Source of the DNA: Deltaproteobacteria bacterium
GTDB lineage: Bacteria > Desulfobacterota > Desulfobacteria > Desulfobacterales > SURF-15
Direction: 5' to 3'
Assembly: GCA_019309565.1 (NCBI GenBank)
Contig: JAFDFZ010000017.1
Location: forward strand, 1 to 64,000
Length of the DNA: 64,000 bases
Shown here in pieces: positions 8,596-17,896 of this stretch; position 1 is the first letter of the stretch; each line of letters begins with the position of its first letter. A program made the position numbers and the translations under genes. Under the pieces are notes generated by a model. That model was not told the origin of the DNA and made no database searches. It saw only the letters and a program-made list of their open reading frames with translations.

Positions 8596-10116
8596 TTATT
8601 TTCTTGAAGCATTTGCCAATCGCGGAAGCTCGTCTGCCCAGGGGGTCCAATTTATATCGGACTTTACCCCCCAGACCGAATCTTGAGCCCACAAAAAGAC
8701 CCAAGGCGCTTTATCCCATATCAATCCCTCCAACTGAATCATGGCTTTCTCCCTCTCCTCAGGGTCAACAATTGGCATCGCTTTATCGATTGCTCTGTCA
8801 ACCTCTTCATCGGAAAAACAATGCCATGGCATACCGGATCTATACCAATGTGCCATCATGCTGCCTTCAAATGTTCTCTCGCCTCTCCCATTTATATAAA
8901 TTGATAATTCCTTGTTACACGTTTTCATCAGTTTTAGATGGTGACCCCATTCATCTGCCACTACATCGACCTTAATCCCGATTTTTCCCAACTGGATTCC
9001 GATCGCCTGGGCTGCCTCGAAATCTTTGAGATAACGACCCTTTGGGGAGTGAAGTGTAAAATGTAATTCTTCTGGTTTGTAACCAGCCCTTTTAATAAGT
9101 TCCACTGCCTTTTCGGGATCGTAAGGATATGCCCCATGTTCCGGGTAGTGATGTCTGTTCATAGGAACTAGCGGCCCTGTTGGTGTAGCAAATCCGCCTA
9201 ATATATTATCTGTTATTTCACGAACGTTTATTGCGTAATTAAATGCTTTTCTCATGCGAATATCATGGAATACACTATCCGGATCCCCTACAAGATTAAA
9301 ATATAACCCGATAATTCGACCCGCTGGAACGGTTCGTATGTCTGTTGCCGGATTATCAATCACGCTTTGAACCATCTCCACAGGAACATCGGGGATCATA
9401 TCGACTTCTCCAGCTAATAAAGCAGAGAGTCTTGCCCCCATTTCAGGGCGGATAAGAAATCGTAATCGTTTAAAATAGGGCATATTTCCCCAGTAACCAT
9501 CGAATTTTGTTAAAATGATTTCACGCTCCTTTTTCCAGTTCTCCAACTTATAGGGTCCGGTTCCGATCGGGTTTTTAGCAAGTTTTTTCGGTGTCATACC
9601 CTTGGGTACAATTGAAATATTTCCCAATGAAACCGGTAAGACCGGAAAAGGTTTTTTTGTAATTAATTTTAATTCATATTTTCCGATCTGTTCTACTTTT
9701 TCGAGGAGTTCTATTCTGGCCAGGCGCATAGACGCGTTTTTAGGATTTAATATCCAATCGAGGGTATATTTGACATCATCTGCCGTCAGTTCTTTGCCAT
9801 TATGAAATTTTATTCCTTTGCGCAGCGTAAGTTTCCAAGTAATTCTGTCTAACGGCTCCAAGGCCTCAGCGAGCCATGGTTCTGCGACCATTTTCCGATC
9901 TCTCGCTATCAATGGCTCATAGACATGGAATAACAAAATACGATCTGTGGTTTGATCCATTGTAGTTAGCAGCTCAGGGGTGCGCATATCTGCATTTATT
10001 CCGACCGTAAGGGCATCGTTATTTTCAGCCAAACCGGTCGATATTGGAAAAATAATGACCAAAATCAATGATATGGTCCCGGCTAATATCGAAGTTATCT
10101 TAATTCTATCAAACAT
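8596..10116 (-). CDS. Family 5 extracellular solute-binding protein (peptide/nickel ABC type)
   Basis: 506 residues with a strong AAAGGAGG 8 bases before the ATG. A Sec signal peptide is visible (Lys/Arg-containing start, then TSILAGTISLILVIIF, ending near GLAEN). The mature part shows the SBP_bac_5 layout: LLFHVYEPLIARD, the signature KLTLRKGIKFHNGKELTADDVKYTL-like stretch around residues 95-120, NPIGTGPYKLENWKKE, and RMRKAFNYAINVREI. It captures peptides or related solutes in the periplasm for the two permeases that follow. It is the first gene of the minus-strand operon, with a long untranslated upstream region. Confidence 0.92.
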   Translation of the reverse strand: MFDRIKITSILAGTISLILVIIFPISTGLAENNDALTVGINADMRTPELLTTMDQTTDRILLFHVYEPLIARDRKMVAEPWLAEALEPLDRITWKLTLRKGIKFHNGKELTADDVKYTLDWILNPKNASMRLARIELLEKVEQIGKYELKLITKKPFPVLPVSLGNISIVPKGMTPKKLAKNPIGTGPYKLENWKKEREIILTKFDGYWGNMPYFKRLRFLIRPEMGARLSALLAGEVDMIPDVPVEMVQSVIDNPATDIRTVPAGRIIGLYFNLVGDPDSVFHDIRMRKAFNYAINVREITDNILGGFATPTGPLVPMNRHHYPEHGAYPYDPEKAVELIKRAGYKPEELHFTLHSPKGRYLKDFEAAQAIGIQLGKIGIKVDVVADEWGHHLKLMKTCNKELSIYINGRGERTFEGSMMAHWYRSGMPWHCFSDEEVDRAIDKAMPIVDPEEREKAMIQLEGLIWDKAPWVFLWAQDSVWGVKSDINWTPWADELPRLANASRK

Positions 10117-10338
10117 TAGATTTTCCTCCTTTCTTTAAAACATAAAGAAGTTGGGGATAACAGAAACAGCAATTGGAATTTGTTCTTATCACCTCCTTTC
10201 GTTTTCAATAATCGAAAATAATCTCCCAATCCAGGCCTTCGGCAGCAACCAAAAAGTAATATAAAAACTTGTAGTAATCCACTAAATTATTTATTGCCTA
10301 TTCGTATCAATTTAGATTTTTGAAAAAATGTCCCGCAC

Positions 10339-10395
10339 CGTTGAGATTCCCTTTTCCCACCGTGAAAAACTCGAAAATAAGGGATGACCCTAATT
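10339..10395. repeat. Interspersed repeat C, copy 1
   Basis: Contains GTTGAGATTCCC followed by AAAAACTCGAAAATAAGG, matching copies at 15031-15122 and 54923-55013. This copy diverges after the core. The element is intergenic in all three places. Confidence 0.65.
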
Positions 10396-10440
10396 TTCTC
10401 AAACAGTTTCCCGGTTACAGAAGTAAATCTCACCTGCCGA

Positions 10441-10528
10441 TTTTTTAGAATATCACTTGAAAACGAATTCGGTCAATAGCTGCCCGGTAATTCTCGGTAA
10501 AAAATAGTATTGGCAGAGAAAAATATTC
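10441..10528. repeat. Interspersed direct repeat B, copy 2
   Basis: Matches 3991-4078 over about 88 bases in the same orientation, sharing GGTCAATAGCTGCCCGGTAA. Unlike copy 1, no aldehyde oxidoreductase sequence is recognisable downstream; the sequence up to 10750 has no recognisable gene. Confidence 0.75.
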
Positions 10529-10805
10529 AGTTACTGCAAGGAATGATGGGCGCGCGCATTGAAACATTTCCCCGCTTGATTGCATAAAACAATTGTGAAT
10601 AGGAGACAGGTGTCCCGTGTGGGCTGATTAGTTTGAAGTGAGCATAAATGAGCTCATACGAACCGGTAGTTATTCTACTGGCATTAAAGCCTGAAATGTG
10701 CTTCCTGATTGAGTATAACGGGAAATGTGAATTATTACATTTACCGCTGCGTCCCCGCCTCCGAAGACATGAAGGAAGCGGGGATGATGGCGCGGGCTTA
10801 TGCCA

Positions 10806-11375
10806 TCACAACAGTCGGTAAGGATAGGCGCGCTTGGTCCACTCGCTTTGTGGAAAGTCGGCCTTAAGTTGTTCGTAGGCCTCTTTCAAGGCCTTGGCAT
10901 CGTTTGTGTGCTTGTAGCGGCTGACCCCTTGAAAGTAAATGGCTTCCGGTGTAGCCCCGCTTGCTGGGTACTCGGTCCTTAGCTTTTGCAGGTTAGCTAG
11001 AGCATCTTCGAAGCGGCCCTGGTCGAAATGAACCTTGGCAATGCCAAGCAGGATCGAGGGGATCAACTCTTCCGGCGGGAAGAAGCCGACTGTTTGCTGG
11101 TGGCCGCGTCCGTCGGCATCCAGGACGACCAGCGCCGGTGTCCACTTAACGTTGAAATCGGAGGCCAATGGTTGGGCGTCCGAGGGAATCCGCAGCGGAA
11201 TGACGTGATGTCCGATAAAATCGATGACTTCTTGCTTGGGATACGTAACTGCATCCATCTGTTGGCAGCCGATTCACTGGGGGTTGAAAAAATCCAGGAA
11301 CACGGGTTTGGCCGTGGACCTGGCCTGTTCCAAAGCAGCTTTCATATCGGTTTCCCATTTTATTTGTGTTTCCAT
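10806..11375 (-). CDS. Thioredoxin-like/TPR protein with in-frame TGA at a UxxC site (likely selenoprotein)
   Basis: Read from the ATG behind AAGGAGA, the frame runs 33 codons (ending DFFNPQ), meets TGA at 11276-11274, and continues without interruption to a normal stop, giving 189 residues. The TGA falls exactly on the first residue of the thioredoxin redox motif: x-I-G-C followed by QQMDAVTYP. All flanking residues keep a thioredoxin-like pattern (KPVFLDFFNP before, FNVKWTPALVVLDADG with the cis-Pro after). A TPR-like helical tail (FEDALANLQKLR...EAIYFQGVSRY) completes it. Just after TGA the RNA can fold GGCUGC with GCAGUU around a 12-base loop, a possible SECIS. Selenocysteine at position 34 is the best reading; a Cys-to-stop mutation (TGC to TGA) is the alternative. 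Confidence 0.75.
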
Positions 11376-11989
11376 GATCTATCTCCTTTTAACAGCCTGT
11401 TAGGCTTCAGAAAGGGTCAACAAAAAAAAGCCACGTCTTCATTGCGGCCGCCTGCCGCTCGGGCGGAAACCGTCTTGTAGACGTTTCAGTAATTGGCGTA
11501 CAGGTCGTTAACTTTACATTTCAACCGGCGGATCCTGGCAGAATCTTCCGGTAAGCATATAATAAGCACTAAAGGGCAGGGTCAAACCATGGGCCGGAAA
11601 AAAATCGATAGCAGAGCTTACTTTCTAAAAGCCAGCGTCTAGAAAAACTTCCTCTACACAGCAATTCCCGGTAAAATTCGAGTAATCGGTCGAATACAAA
11701 TAGAAGATCGTGGTAAGGTCAGCAAACGGATGGAAATGAAATAAATCATGTTAAAACCTAGGTTGAGCGGTTCATCGTTCTGCGTTCCGGGTTAAAAACC
11801 ACATATGCCACCTATTAAAAGAATGCCCGTGGGTGGTGGTATAGTCTTACTTTAACCCATTTGTTTGTGATGAATTTTCCAGATTCAGCTCAATATTATG
11901 AGCGGTTTGAATGGGTTGTCACCCTCTAACCCCTGAATTCTGAACCTGGAACCGATCAGTTTATGTAAAAACAAGCATACAATTCAGGA
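11376..11989. other. Intergenic, no gene recognised
   Basis: About 610 bases between two minus-strand genes. Only short open stretches occur, with no good ribosome site or recognisable protein. Confidence 0.5.
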
Positions 11990-12016
11990 ATATCCGCTCA
12001 TTTTCAGAGCGGATAT
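11990..12016 (-). terminator. Stem-loop downstream of the SHOCT lipoprotein gene
   Basis: ATATCCGCTC pairs perfectly with GAGCGGATAT around a 7-base loop, 30 bases past the stop of the minus-strand lipoprotein gene. There is no run of U directly after the stem, so it may be a processing or stability hairpin, not a classic terminator. Confidence 0.5.
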
Positions 12017-12045
12017 AACTCTCTTTGGGCTTTTCCTCAGTCGGT

Positions 12046-12252
12046 TTAGCGCTTTTTGAGTATCTTTTTTTTCTGCTCGTTATATTGCTTTTCAGTAATA
12101 ACCCCCTGTTTATAGGCTTTATCAAGATCTATTAATTCCTGTCCGATGGTGGTGGTTGACTGTTGAACGTTAGTGCCTCCTCCACCGCAGCCCAGAAAGG
12201 TCGTGCCCACTGCTAATACGATAACAACAGCAAAAATCCTCATAAGTTTCAT
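12046..12252 (-). CDS. Small lipoprotein with C-terminal SHOCT-like domain
   Basis: 68 residues. The N-terminus is a lipoprotein signal: charged start MKLMR, hydrophobic IFAVVIVLAVGTTF, then the lipobox FLGC, so Cys22 should be lipidated. A Gly/Ser/Thr linker leads to IGQELIDLDKAYKQGVITEKQYNEQKKKIL, the pattern of the SHOCT (short C-terminal) oligomerisation helix pair (L..L...G.ITE.E...K..L). Such proteins are envelope-associated and of unknown specific role. AGGAGG stands about 8 bases upstream of the ATG. Monocistronic. Confidence 0.8.
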   Translation of the reverse strand: MKLMRIFAVVIVLAVGTTFLGCGGGGTNVQQSTTTIGQELIDLDKAYKQGVITEKQYNEQKKKILKKR

Positions 12253-12495
12253 TTCTAAATCCTCCTGATACAGTGGCTGGTAAAGATTTATATGATTCTT
12301 ATCATCAAAAAGCCTTTGTATGCAATTCCTAAATGTCTTTTTATTTGGGGTTATCCTGACTTATCATTAATTTTTATGCAAAACCCAGGTGGTATATAGG
12401 CCCAAAAAACTGTCTTATAATGGAAAAAACTGATAGGATGTCAAAGTCGGTTTCATCTCCTTGCATGCATGTTAAAGCACCGAGACCTTTGAAAA

Positions 12496-14814
12496 ATGAG
12501 CATTTTGGAAAGATCTCGTACCGTGTCAACACAGAATGTCATGCGTATGCTTAATGCCATATCACCGGCGATCCTCACCATTTGCACAACCGGCTTTGTT
12601 TCCACCATCGCCCAGATCATAGTCTTAAGGGAGCTTCTTGTCTTATTTTACGGCAACGAGCTGTCTGCCGGATTGATCTTTGCCGGATGGCTGCTGTGGA
12701 GCGGCACAGGAAGCGCCGTTTCAGCAAAGTTGGCGGCCAGATGCTCCGTGACAGCCTCGACGCTGGGAACTATGCTTGTTTTCCTGGCATCACTGTTGCC
12801 GGTGACCGTGCTTTTGATCCGTGCCTCACGGATTATCTGGGCACTGCCCGTAGGAGAGCTGCCAGGGATTGGAAGGATGATGGGAATATCCATAACCTCT
12901 ACGGCTTTGTTTTGTATGGTTTCAGGTTCACTTTTTGGTGTTTGCTGGGCCTTTCAGGGAAGGAAAAAGCAAGGTTCTCAGCCGCTTTGGATTTATCTTG
13001 GGGAGGCATTTGGCGCGGCTGGCGGTGGTATCTGCTTTTACTATATTTTCATACCGTATTTTTCGGCCATGATGTCGATATGGGTTATCTCGGCAATAGC
13101 ATTGGCGATGGCAGCGTGGTTATGCCGGCCGTGGCGGTTTCCTTCAAAGAGCAGCATCATATGGATCACTGCTGGTTTGTGCCTTGCCATTGGCATGTTG
13201 TACGGAAACCGGGTGCAGCGCATAAGCCGCCAATGGCAATGGGGGTCGAAACTTGTAGCCGTTTTCGATACGGCTTACCATAACATAGCGGTTGTAAGAA
13301 AGGGAAACCAGGTATCCATTTTTACAAACGGGCTTTGGAATTTTTCCGATCCAGATCGACTCAGCGCGGAATATGGGGTTCATCTGGCGCTGCTTCAACA
13401 TCCCGCTCCTCAAACCGTTCTTATCCTGGGAGGTGGAATCGCCGGGCTGTTAACGGAGGTTTTCAAACACCCCGCAGTTCGGCATATCGATTATGTAGAA
13501 CCGGACCCTGACTTTATTCAGTTGATTTCCCCCTATCTGTCACCTGAAACCAGAAAGACTCTTCATCACCCTTATGTAAACGTCGTTCACATAGATCCCC
13601 GCATTTTTTTGCGAAGCTCAACAGCAGCTTATGATGTGATTTTGATGAATGCCGGAGATCCCATCACCGCCCAGATGAATCGATTCTACACAAGGGAATT
13701 TTTCAAACAGGTAAAGCAACGTCTATCTGCAGGTGGTGTTTTTTCTTTTGCAGTATCAGGTGGTGAAAGCATGCTTGGGCCCGCGCAGGCACGCTTTCTG
13801 GGTTCAATAAGAAAAACACTTGTCCAGATTTTCCCCAACACTCTCATTTACCCCGGGGATCAAACGAGGTTCTTTGCCAGCGATAGGTCCGAAACACTTT
13901 CCTCCGATGTTGAGCTGTTGGCTAATCGAATATACGAGCGAAACCTGCGGCTTACCTTCATTACCGAAAGCATGCTCCAGGATGCGCTAAGTCCCTTTCG
14001 ACTCGATTATTTTCAGTCGATACTTGAGCAAATTCAAGCAACCCTCATTAACAAAGACTTTTATCCCATCTGCTACTTCCACAATCTGATGATGTGGGCA
14101 ACCCAGTGGCATCCATTTTTGCAAAAACTTCTTCAGACACTCGCAGATTTAAGGATTGTTTGGGTCTGGTCGGTTCTAATACTGCTTGAAGGGATGGTGG
14201 TGTTGATTTTCTGGACCGGCTCCTCGAAATACCAGGCGGCTGTCTCTGCAACCATCATCATATCGGGAGCCATTGAAATCGTCATACAAATTGTACTTGT
14301 TTTGGCTTTTCAAATTATTGAAGGATTCGTATATCGACAGTTGGCTCTGATAATTGCATTCTTTATGACGGGACTTGCCGTGGGAGCCGGTATAGTTTCA
14401 GGTCGAAGTACCTTGTGGTCCGATTTGCGGACGGTGCGAAAGAGTTTTCTACACATCCAGGTGCTGGTTTGCGTGCTTCCGGTTTTTTTGGCGCTTTTTT
14501 TGGTTCTGCCGTGGACAGTTATCACCTCGATATTGAGTTCTGCAATCATCGGCTGGATTTTCTGCTGTATCAGCTTTGTATCCGGTTTTCTGGGAGGGGT
14601 TCACTTCGGACTTGCAGTGCTTGTTACATCCGCAGTTGGAAGGTCTTCAGAGCGAATCGGCGGCATTCTTTATGCGCTTGATCTTGCCGGAGCCGCTATG
14701 GGCGCACTTATCGCATCTTTTCTTGTTTTACCGATCTTCGGCATCATTCATACATTGAGTTTCCTGGCGGCTCTGGCAGGGGTCGGACTTGTTTTGATTC
14801 TGAGAAGTCCTTGA
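12496..14814 (+). CDS. Membrane protein with spermidine synthase-like domain
   Basis: 772 residues in three parts. Residues 20-230 are several membrane helices (STIAQIIVLRELLVLFYGNE is a common opening of this family). Residues 255-480 form a soluble aminopropyltransferase/spermidine-synthase-like Rossmann domain, with ILGGGIAGLLTEVFKH as the SAM-type glycine loop, YVEPDPDFI as the acidic residue after beta-2, and DVILMNAGDP. Residues 555-772 are a second membrane bundle. In these fused proteins the canonical polyamine synthase activity is unproven; the key GGGDG motif here reads GGGIA, lacking the usual Asp, so classical decarboxy-SAM chemistry is doubtful. Monocistronic, with a weak ribosome site. 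Confidence 0.8.
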   Translation: MSILERSRTVSTQNVMRMLNAISPAILTICTTGFVSTIAQIIVLRELLVLFYGNELSAGLIFAGWLLWSGTGSAVSAKLAARCSVTASTLGTMLVFLASLLPVTVLLIRASRIIWALPVGELPGIGRMMGISITSTALFCMVSGSLFGVCWAFQGRKKQGSQPLWIYLGEAFGAAGGGICFYYIFIPYFSAMMSIWVISAIALAMAAWLCRPWRFPSKSSIIWITAGLCLAIGMLYGNRVQRISRQWQWGSKLVAVFDTAYHNIAVVRKGNQVSIFTNGLWNFSDPDRLSAEYGVHLALLQHPAPQTVLILGGGIAGLLTEVFKHPAVRHIDYVEPDPDFIQLISPYLSPETRKTLHHPYVNVVHIDPRIFLRSSTAAYDVILMNAGDPITAQMNRFYTREFFKQVKQRLSAGGVFSFAVSGGESMLGPAQARFLGSIRKTLVQIFPNTLIYPGDQTRFFASDRSETLSSDVELLANRIYERNLRLTFITESMLQDALSPFRLDYFQSILEQIQATLINKDFYPICYFHNLMMWATQWHPFLQKLLQTLADLRIVWVWSVLILLEGMVVLIFWTGSSKYQAAVSATIIISGAIEIVIQIVLVLAFQIIEGFVYRQLALIIAFFMTGLAVGAGIVSGRSTLWSDLRTVRKSFLHIQVLVCVLPVFLALFLVLPWTVITSILSSAIIGWIFCCISFVSGFLGGVHFGLAVLVTSAVGRSSERIGGILYALDLAGAAMGALIASFLVLPIFGIIHTLSFLAALAGVGLVLILRSP

Positions 14815-15139
14815 TGCTAGGTTTTTGCCCTTTCAGTCGGATCTCCCTCAGTTACCATTGCTTTTAGCACCCGCCGCTCCTCAGGACCCGGTAAGATTCC
14901 CGTTAATTCCGCTTCCATCACGGTAATTCCATCTTGATGCCTTCAATCGCTTTTTTTCGTATGGCTTACATCCGTGTGTATCCCTTTCGTAAAAGCTTAG
15001 CCGTTTGAAAGGCTGCTCTCAACGTAGACTTCTGGTCCATTGCAGTTGAGATTGCCTTGTTTGATCGCAAAAAAACTCGAAAATAAGGAATCATATAAAA
15101 GAACCGAATTTCGATTTCAAACAACTGAAAGGATAAATT
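14815..15139. other. Intergenic region between convergent genes, includes repeat C
   Basis: About 325 bases. Apart from repeat C copy 2 (15031-15122) nothing recognisable; no strong terminator hairpin was found. Confidence 0.5.
15031..15122. repeat. Interspersed repeat C, copy 2
   Basis: Shares TCTGGTCC, AAAAACTCGAAAA, AGAACCG and TTCGATTT in the same order with 54923-55013, and GTTGAGATT plus ACTCGAAAATAAGG with 10339-10395. Same orientation in all three. No ORF is conserved across copies. Confidence 0.7.
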
Positions 15140-15907
15140 TCACCGGGAATGGGGAATTACCCGACAGGTTTTCGAGAAATCCTTAGAGGGGACGTCTTGA
15201 GATCCGGTGCCGGAGCCGGTCGCTCCGTAACCATTTTCTTTGGACCGGCAGATGTTTTCGGCCGGAAACGTTAATGTTTTTGTCTTCAGTTTCTCTTCAT
15301 CTCCAGCCTTACTTCCCTGAAACAATCGTTTCAAATAAGTGGGGATATTGATCGCAAGCGGTATGAAACCGAAGGGAGCCCAGCATCTTTTATGCCACAG
15401 GGAATCCCCCGCACGGAAAATATCAACCGCAAAGCTTGTAAATCCAAACCCCAAAGAAGTGTGCTTTGCCAACAGGGAAGGAAGCTGGGCATAGGAATGA
15501 ATTCCCTGAAGAAGGCTGAATCCTTCTCCCAATAGAAAATAACCAAGAGCACAGGGAACACCGCAAAATATAGCATTGAACAGGGTAAGCCGGTAGGCGC
15601 TACCGTCCATGCCGTGTAGTCTGGCAAATGTGAGCTGATCACTTCGGGTAAGGGAGCCGCCTATATAGTAAGTGTAGAAAACATTCAGCAGCCAGCTGAT
15701 TGTGCGAACCTTTATCACCCGTCTAAGCCATCCCTGCCTGAGCCAAAATCCAGCAAAGCCTGTTGTACGATCAAACTTGTACTCATCTTTTTTATGGATG
15801 AATCGACACAGTTTGAGGATTCGTTTCCCGATAATCCCGCTTCTATCAATGAGATAGTCAAATGTGACATCGTTTATTTGAAGATGATTCATCCCGGTTG
15901 CCCACAC
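15140..15907 (-). CDS. Hypothetical protein with membrane segments
   Basis: 255 residues from a GTG behind AGAGGG, or 250 from the ATG five codons later (MNHLQINDV). I do not recognise the family. The middle carries hydrophobic stretches (TLFNAIFCGVPCALGYFLLG and the nearby WLLNVFYTYYIGG), the N-terminal third is basic (GKRILKLCRFIHKKDEYKF), and the C-terminal 60 residues are hydrophilic and low in structure. Codon use and length suggest a real gene, but it has no operon partner. It could be an integral membrane protein of two to four helices. Confidence 0.55.
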   Translation of the reverse strand: MWATGMNHLQINDVTFDYLIDRSGIIGKRILKLCRFIHKKDEYKFDRTTGFAGFWLRQGWLRRVIKVRTISWLLNVFYTYYIGGSLTRSDQLTFARLHGMDGSAYRLTLFNAIFCGVPCALGYFLLGEGFSLLQGIHSYAQLPSLLAKHTSLGFGFTSFAVDIFRAGDSLWHKRCWAPFGFIPLAINIPTYLKRLFQGSKAGDEEKLKTKTLTFPAENICRSKENGYGATGSGTGSQDVPSKDFSKTCRVIPHSR

Positions 15908-16174
15908 GAGGCCCTCTTAAGTATATTTATGCTTAAAAATAAAAACTGTGCGCGGCTTGATGAAAGTATGAGCCTTTCGCCAACACCGTTTTCTTGGTAG
16001 CGAAGGTTGAATAGATTTTACAAAAAGCAAAATGGATGTCAAATAAAAAATACTTGACAGGGGTGATTTCTTGGGTTCATGGCGGCAATTCTTGGTGAAA
16101 TTTGTGCACAAACCACAATGGTCGCATTATGCGTGGGCTCAATGTATAGCAAACTTTGCCGGTCAGTCCAGGCT

Positions 16175-17614
16175 TCACCGGTCATAAGCGTCGAAGATGA
16201 GTTGTCCCAGGGTTTTAATGCCCTGTTCCATCCGCGGGGTAAACGGTGCCCCATAACTGATCTGAATGTAATTTTTGAATTGCCCTGAATTTGAACACAC
16301 AACTCCCGGAATAATCGAGATGTTGTGTTCGAGCGCCTTGCGATACACCTTGACCGTATCGACTTTCTGGTTCAACTGTATCCACAGGAATGATCCGCCC
16401 CTTGGAACAGCAAGCCGCGTGTCCGGTGGAAAATGTTCTTTTACGGCCAGGGTGGTACGGATGGCCTGTTTTTTAAGGGCTGTCCTCAAAGATCTCATAT
16501 GTCTTTCATAAGCACCGCTTGCAAGAAAACGGGTCACAAGGTATTGATTGAGGGTGGAGGTGGATACGGTCATCCCTGCCTTTAATCGCTGGATTTTTCC
16601 TTTGAATCGGTTTCCCGGAATAATCCAGCCGATCCTCAACCCGGCGGCCAGGGTCTTTGAAAACGAAGAACAGGTTAACACCAGATCCCTTTCATCAAAG
16701 GCCTTTAAGGGAATGGGCCGGTGTTCCTCGAAGTAGAGTTCCGCGCTTATGTCATCTTCGATTACCGGGATCTCATATCGATTCAACAGCCGAACCAGAT
16801 GCCGTTTGTTATCGTTAGGCATGATCGCTCCGAGCGGGTTATGGAAGTTGGGCATGAACAAACATGCCTTGATTCTGTTACGGCGAAGGACGTTCTCTAA
16901 CTCTTTGATGTCTACACCATGCCGCGGGTCGGTAGGCACTTCCATGACCAATACGCCGAGTTCTTTGAGTAGCTGTAGAAAGCTGAAGTTGGTGGGTGTT
17001 TCTATGGCAATGGTATCCCCCGGCTGCGAGATGGCAAGAAGTGCCAGGGCCACCGCTTCGGTGCAGCCGTTGGTGATAATTATATCCTCCGGGGTTATGG
17101 CCTTAAGTACTCCAAGTGTTCGAAGTGCAAGCTGTCTTCTAAGCTCAAGATCTCCCTCGGACAACGAATAGGAAATCATAGATTTCACATCCTTTAAAGA
17201 AAGGTCTTTAAGGATTCTGAAAAAGTGCTTAGAGGGTAGCAACTCAGTGTCCACCGCTGTATTTCCCAGTGGCAAAAACCCAGGGTTGTTGATGGCAGAT
17301 ACCACTGAATTGATCATGGACGACAGGCTTACTTTCTGGGGAATGGGAGGTTGTTTTTTGTGGACCGGTACCTTGAGTTGTTGCAGGGCGACTGGGTTGA
17401 CAAAATACCCGGATTTGGGTCTTGCTTCGACCAATCCCATGGTTTCCAGTTCCACATAGGCCTTATATACGGTGGAAATGCTGAGGTTTGATTGTTTGTG
17501 CAGTTTTCTGATGGAAAGAAGCTTCTCTCCGGGCCGATAGGTTCCATCAAGGATTTTTCGTTCAATTTCCCCGGCCAGTTCTTTGTAACGAAAACCTTGT
17601 TTGGGCTTACTCAT
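16175..17614 (-). CDS. MocR/PdxR-type regulator: GntR wHTH fused to aminotransferase domain
   Basis: 479 residues, GGGAG before the ATG. Residues 8-75 are a GntR winged helix (DGTYRPGEKLLSIRKL, NLSISTVYKAYVELETMGLVEARPKSGYFV). Residues 110-475 are a fold-type I PLP aminotransferase domain; the PLP lysine is in CSSFSKTLAAGLRIGW, with PNFHNPLGAIMP and the Asp in IEDDI. MocR proteins sense PLP or amino-compound metabolites and control nearby genes, acting as regulators more than enzymes. It is divergent from the BMP-type ABC operon with a 282-bp shared control region, so that operon is the probable target. Target assignment is inference. Confidence 0.92.
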   Translation of the reverse strand: MSKPKQGFRYKELAGEIERKILDGTYRPGEKLLSIRKLHKQSNLSISTVYKAYVELETMGLVEARPKSGYFVNPVALQQLKVPVHKKQPPIPQKVSLSSMINSVVSAINNPGFLPLGNTAVDTELLPSKHFFRILKDLSLKDVKSMISYSLSEGDLELRRQLALRTLGVLKAITPEDIIITNGCTEAVALALLAISQPGDTIAIETPTNFSFLQLLKELGVLVMEVPTDPRHGVDIKELENVLRRNRIKACLFMPNFHNPLGAIMPNDNKRHLVRLLNRYEIPVIEDDISAELYFEEHRPIPLKAFDERDLVLTCSSFSKTLAAGLRIGWIIPGNRFKGKIQRLKAGMTVSTSTLNQYLVTRFLASGAYERHMRSLRTALKKQAIRTTLAVKEHFPPDTRLAVPRGGSFLWIQLNQKVDTVKVYRKALEHNISIIPGVVCSNSGQFKNYIQISYGAPFTPRMEQGIKTLGQLIFDAYDR

Positions 17615-17896
17615 TGAGCATCACTCCCTTCAGCAATCCTTAAGTGACCTTACGAGACTCGGCAAATCTGTTATGCTTAATTTTTTTAAAATCTGTATCT
17701 GTTTTTTTATAACACAATAAATAAGATGATTGCAAAGCCGAAGTTTTCCCAGCTGGTTTAAAGGGGCAGAGGGTTTATTTTGTACTAAACAACAAAACCA
17801 TTTTCTGCCGCTGCTTAAACAAAGCGTGGCTGTGCGGCCCAGATGTAGAACGCGACCTGTGGTAGCAAAGGATCTTAAAATCACGGGATAGTCAGT

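Larger units (their letters stand above)
10117..10805. other. Intergenic region with repeats; no gene seen
   Basis: About 690 bases between two minus-strand genes. It holds one copy each of repeats C (10339-10395) and B (10441-10528), back to back, and a hairpin just beyond the downstream gene (CCCCGC/GCGGGG, 10753-10783) that may terminate the thioredoxin-like gene. No convincing reading frame was seen in the remainder. Confidence 0.6.

Noticed and set aside
17615..17896. Possible copy of repeat A (CCAGCTGG...AAAGGGGCAG) upstream of the ABC operon
   Set aside because: Only a short stretch agrees and the orientation of sub-blocks does not match the other copies.
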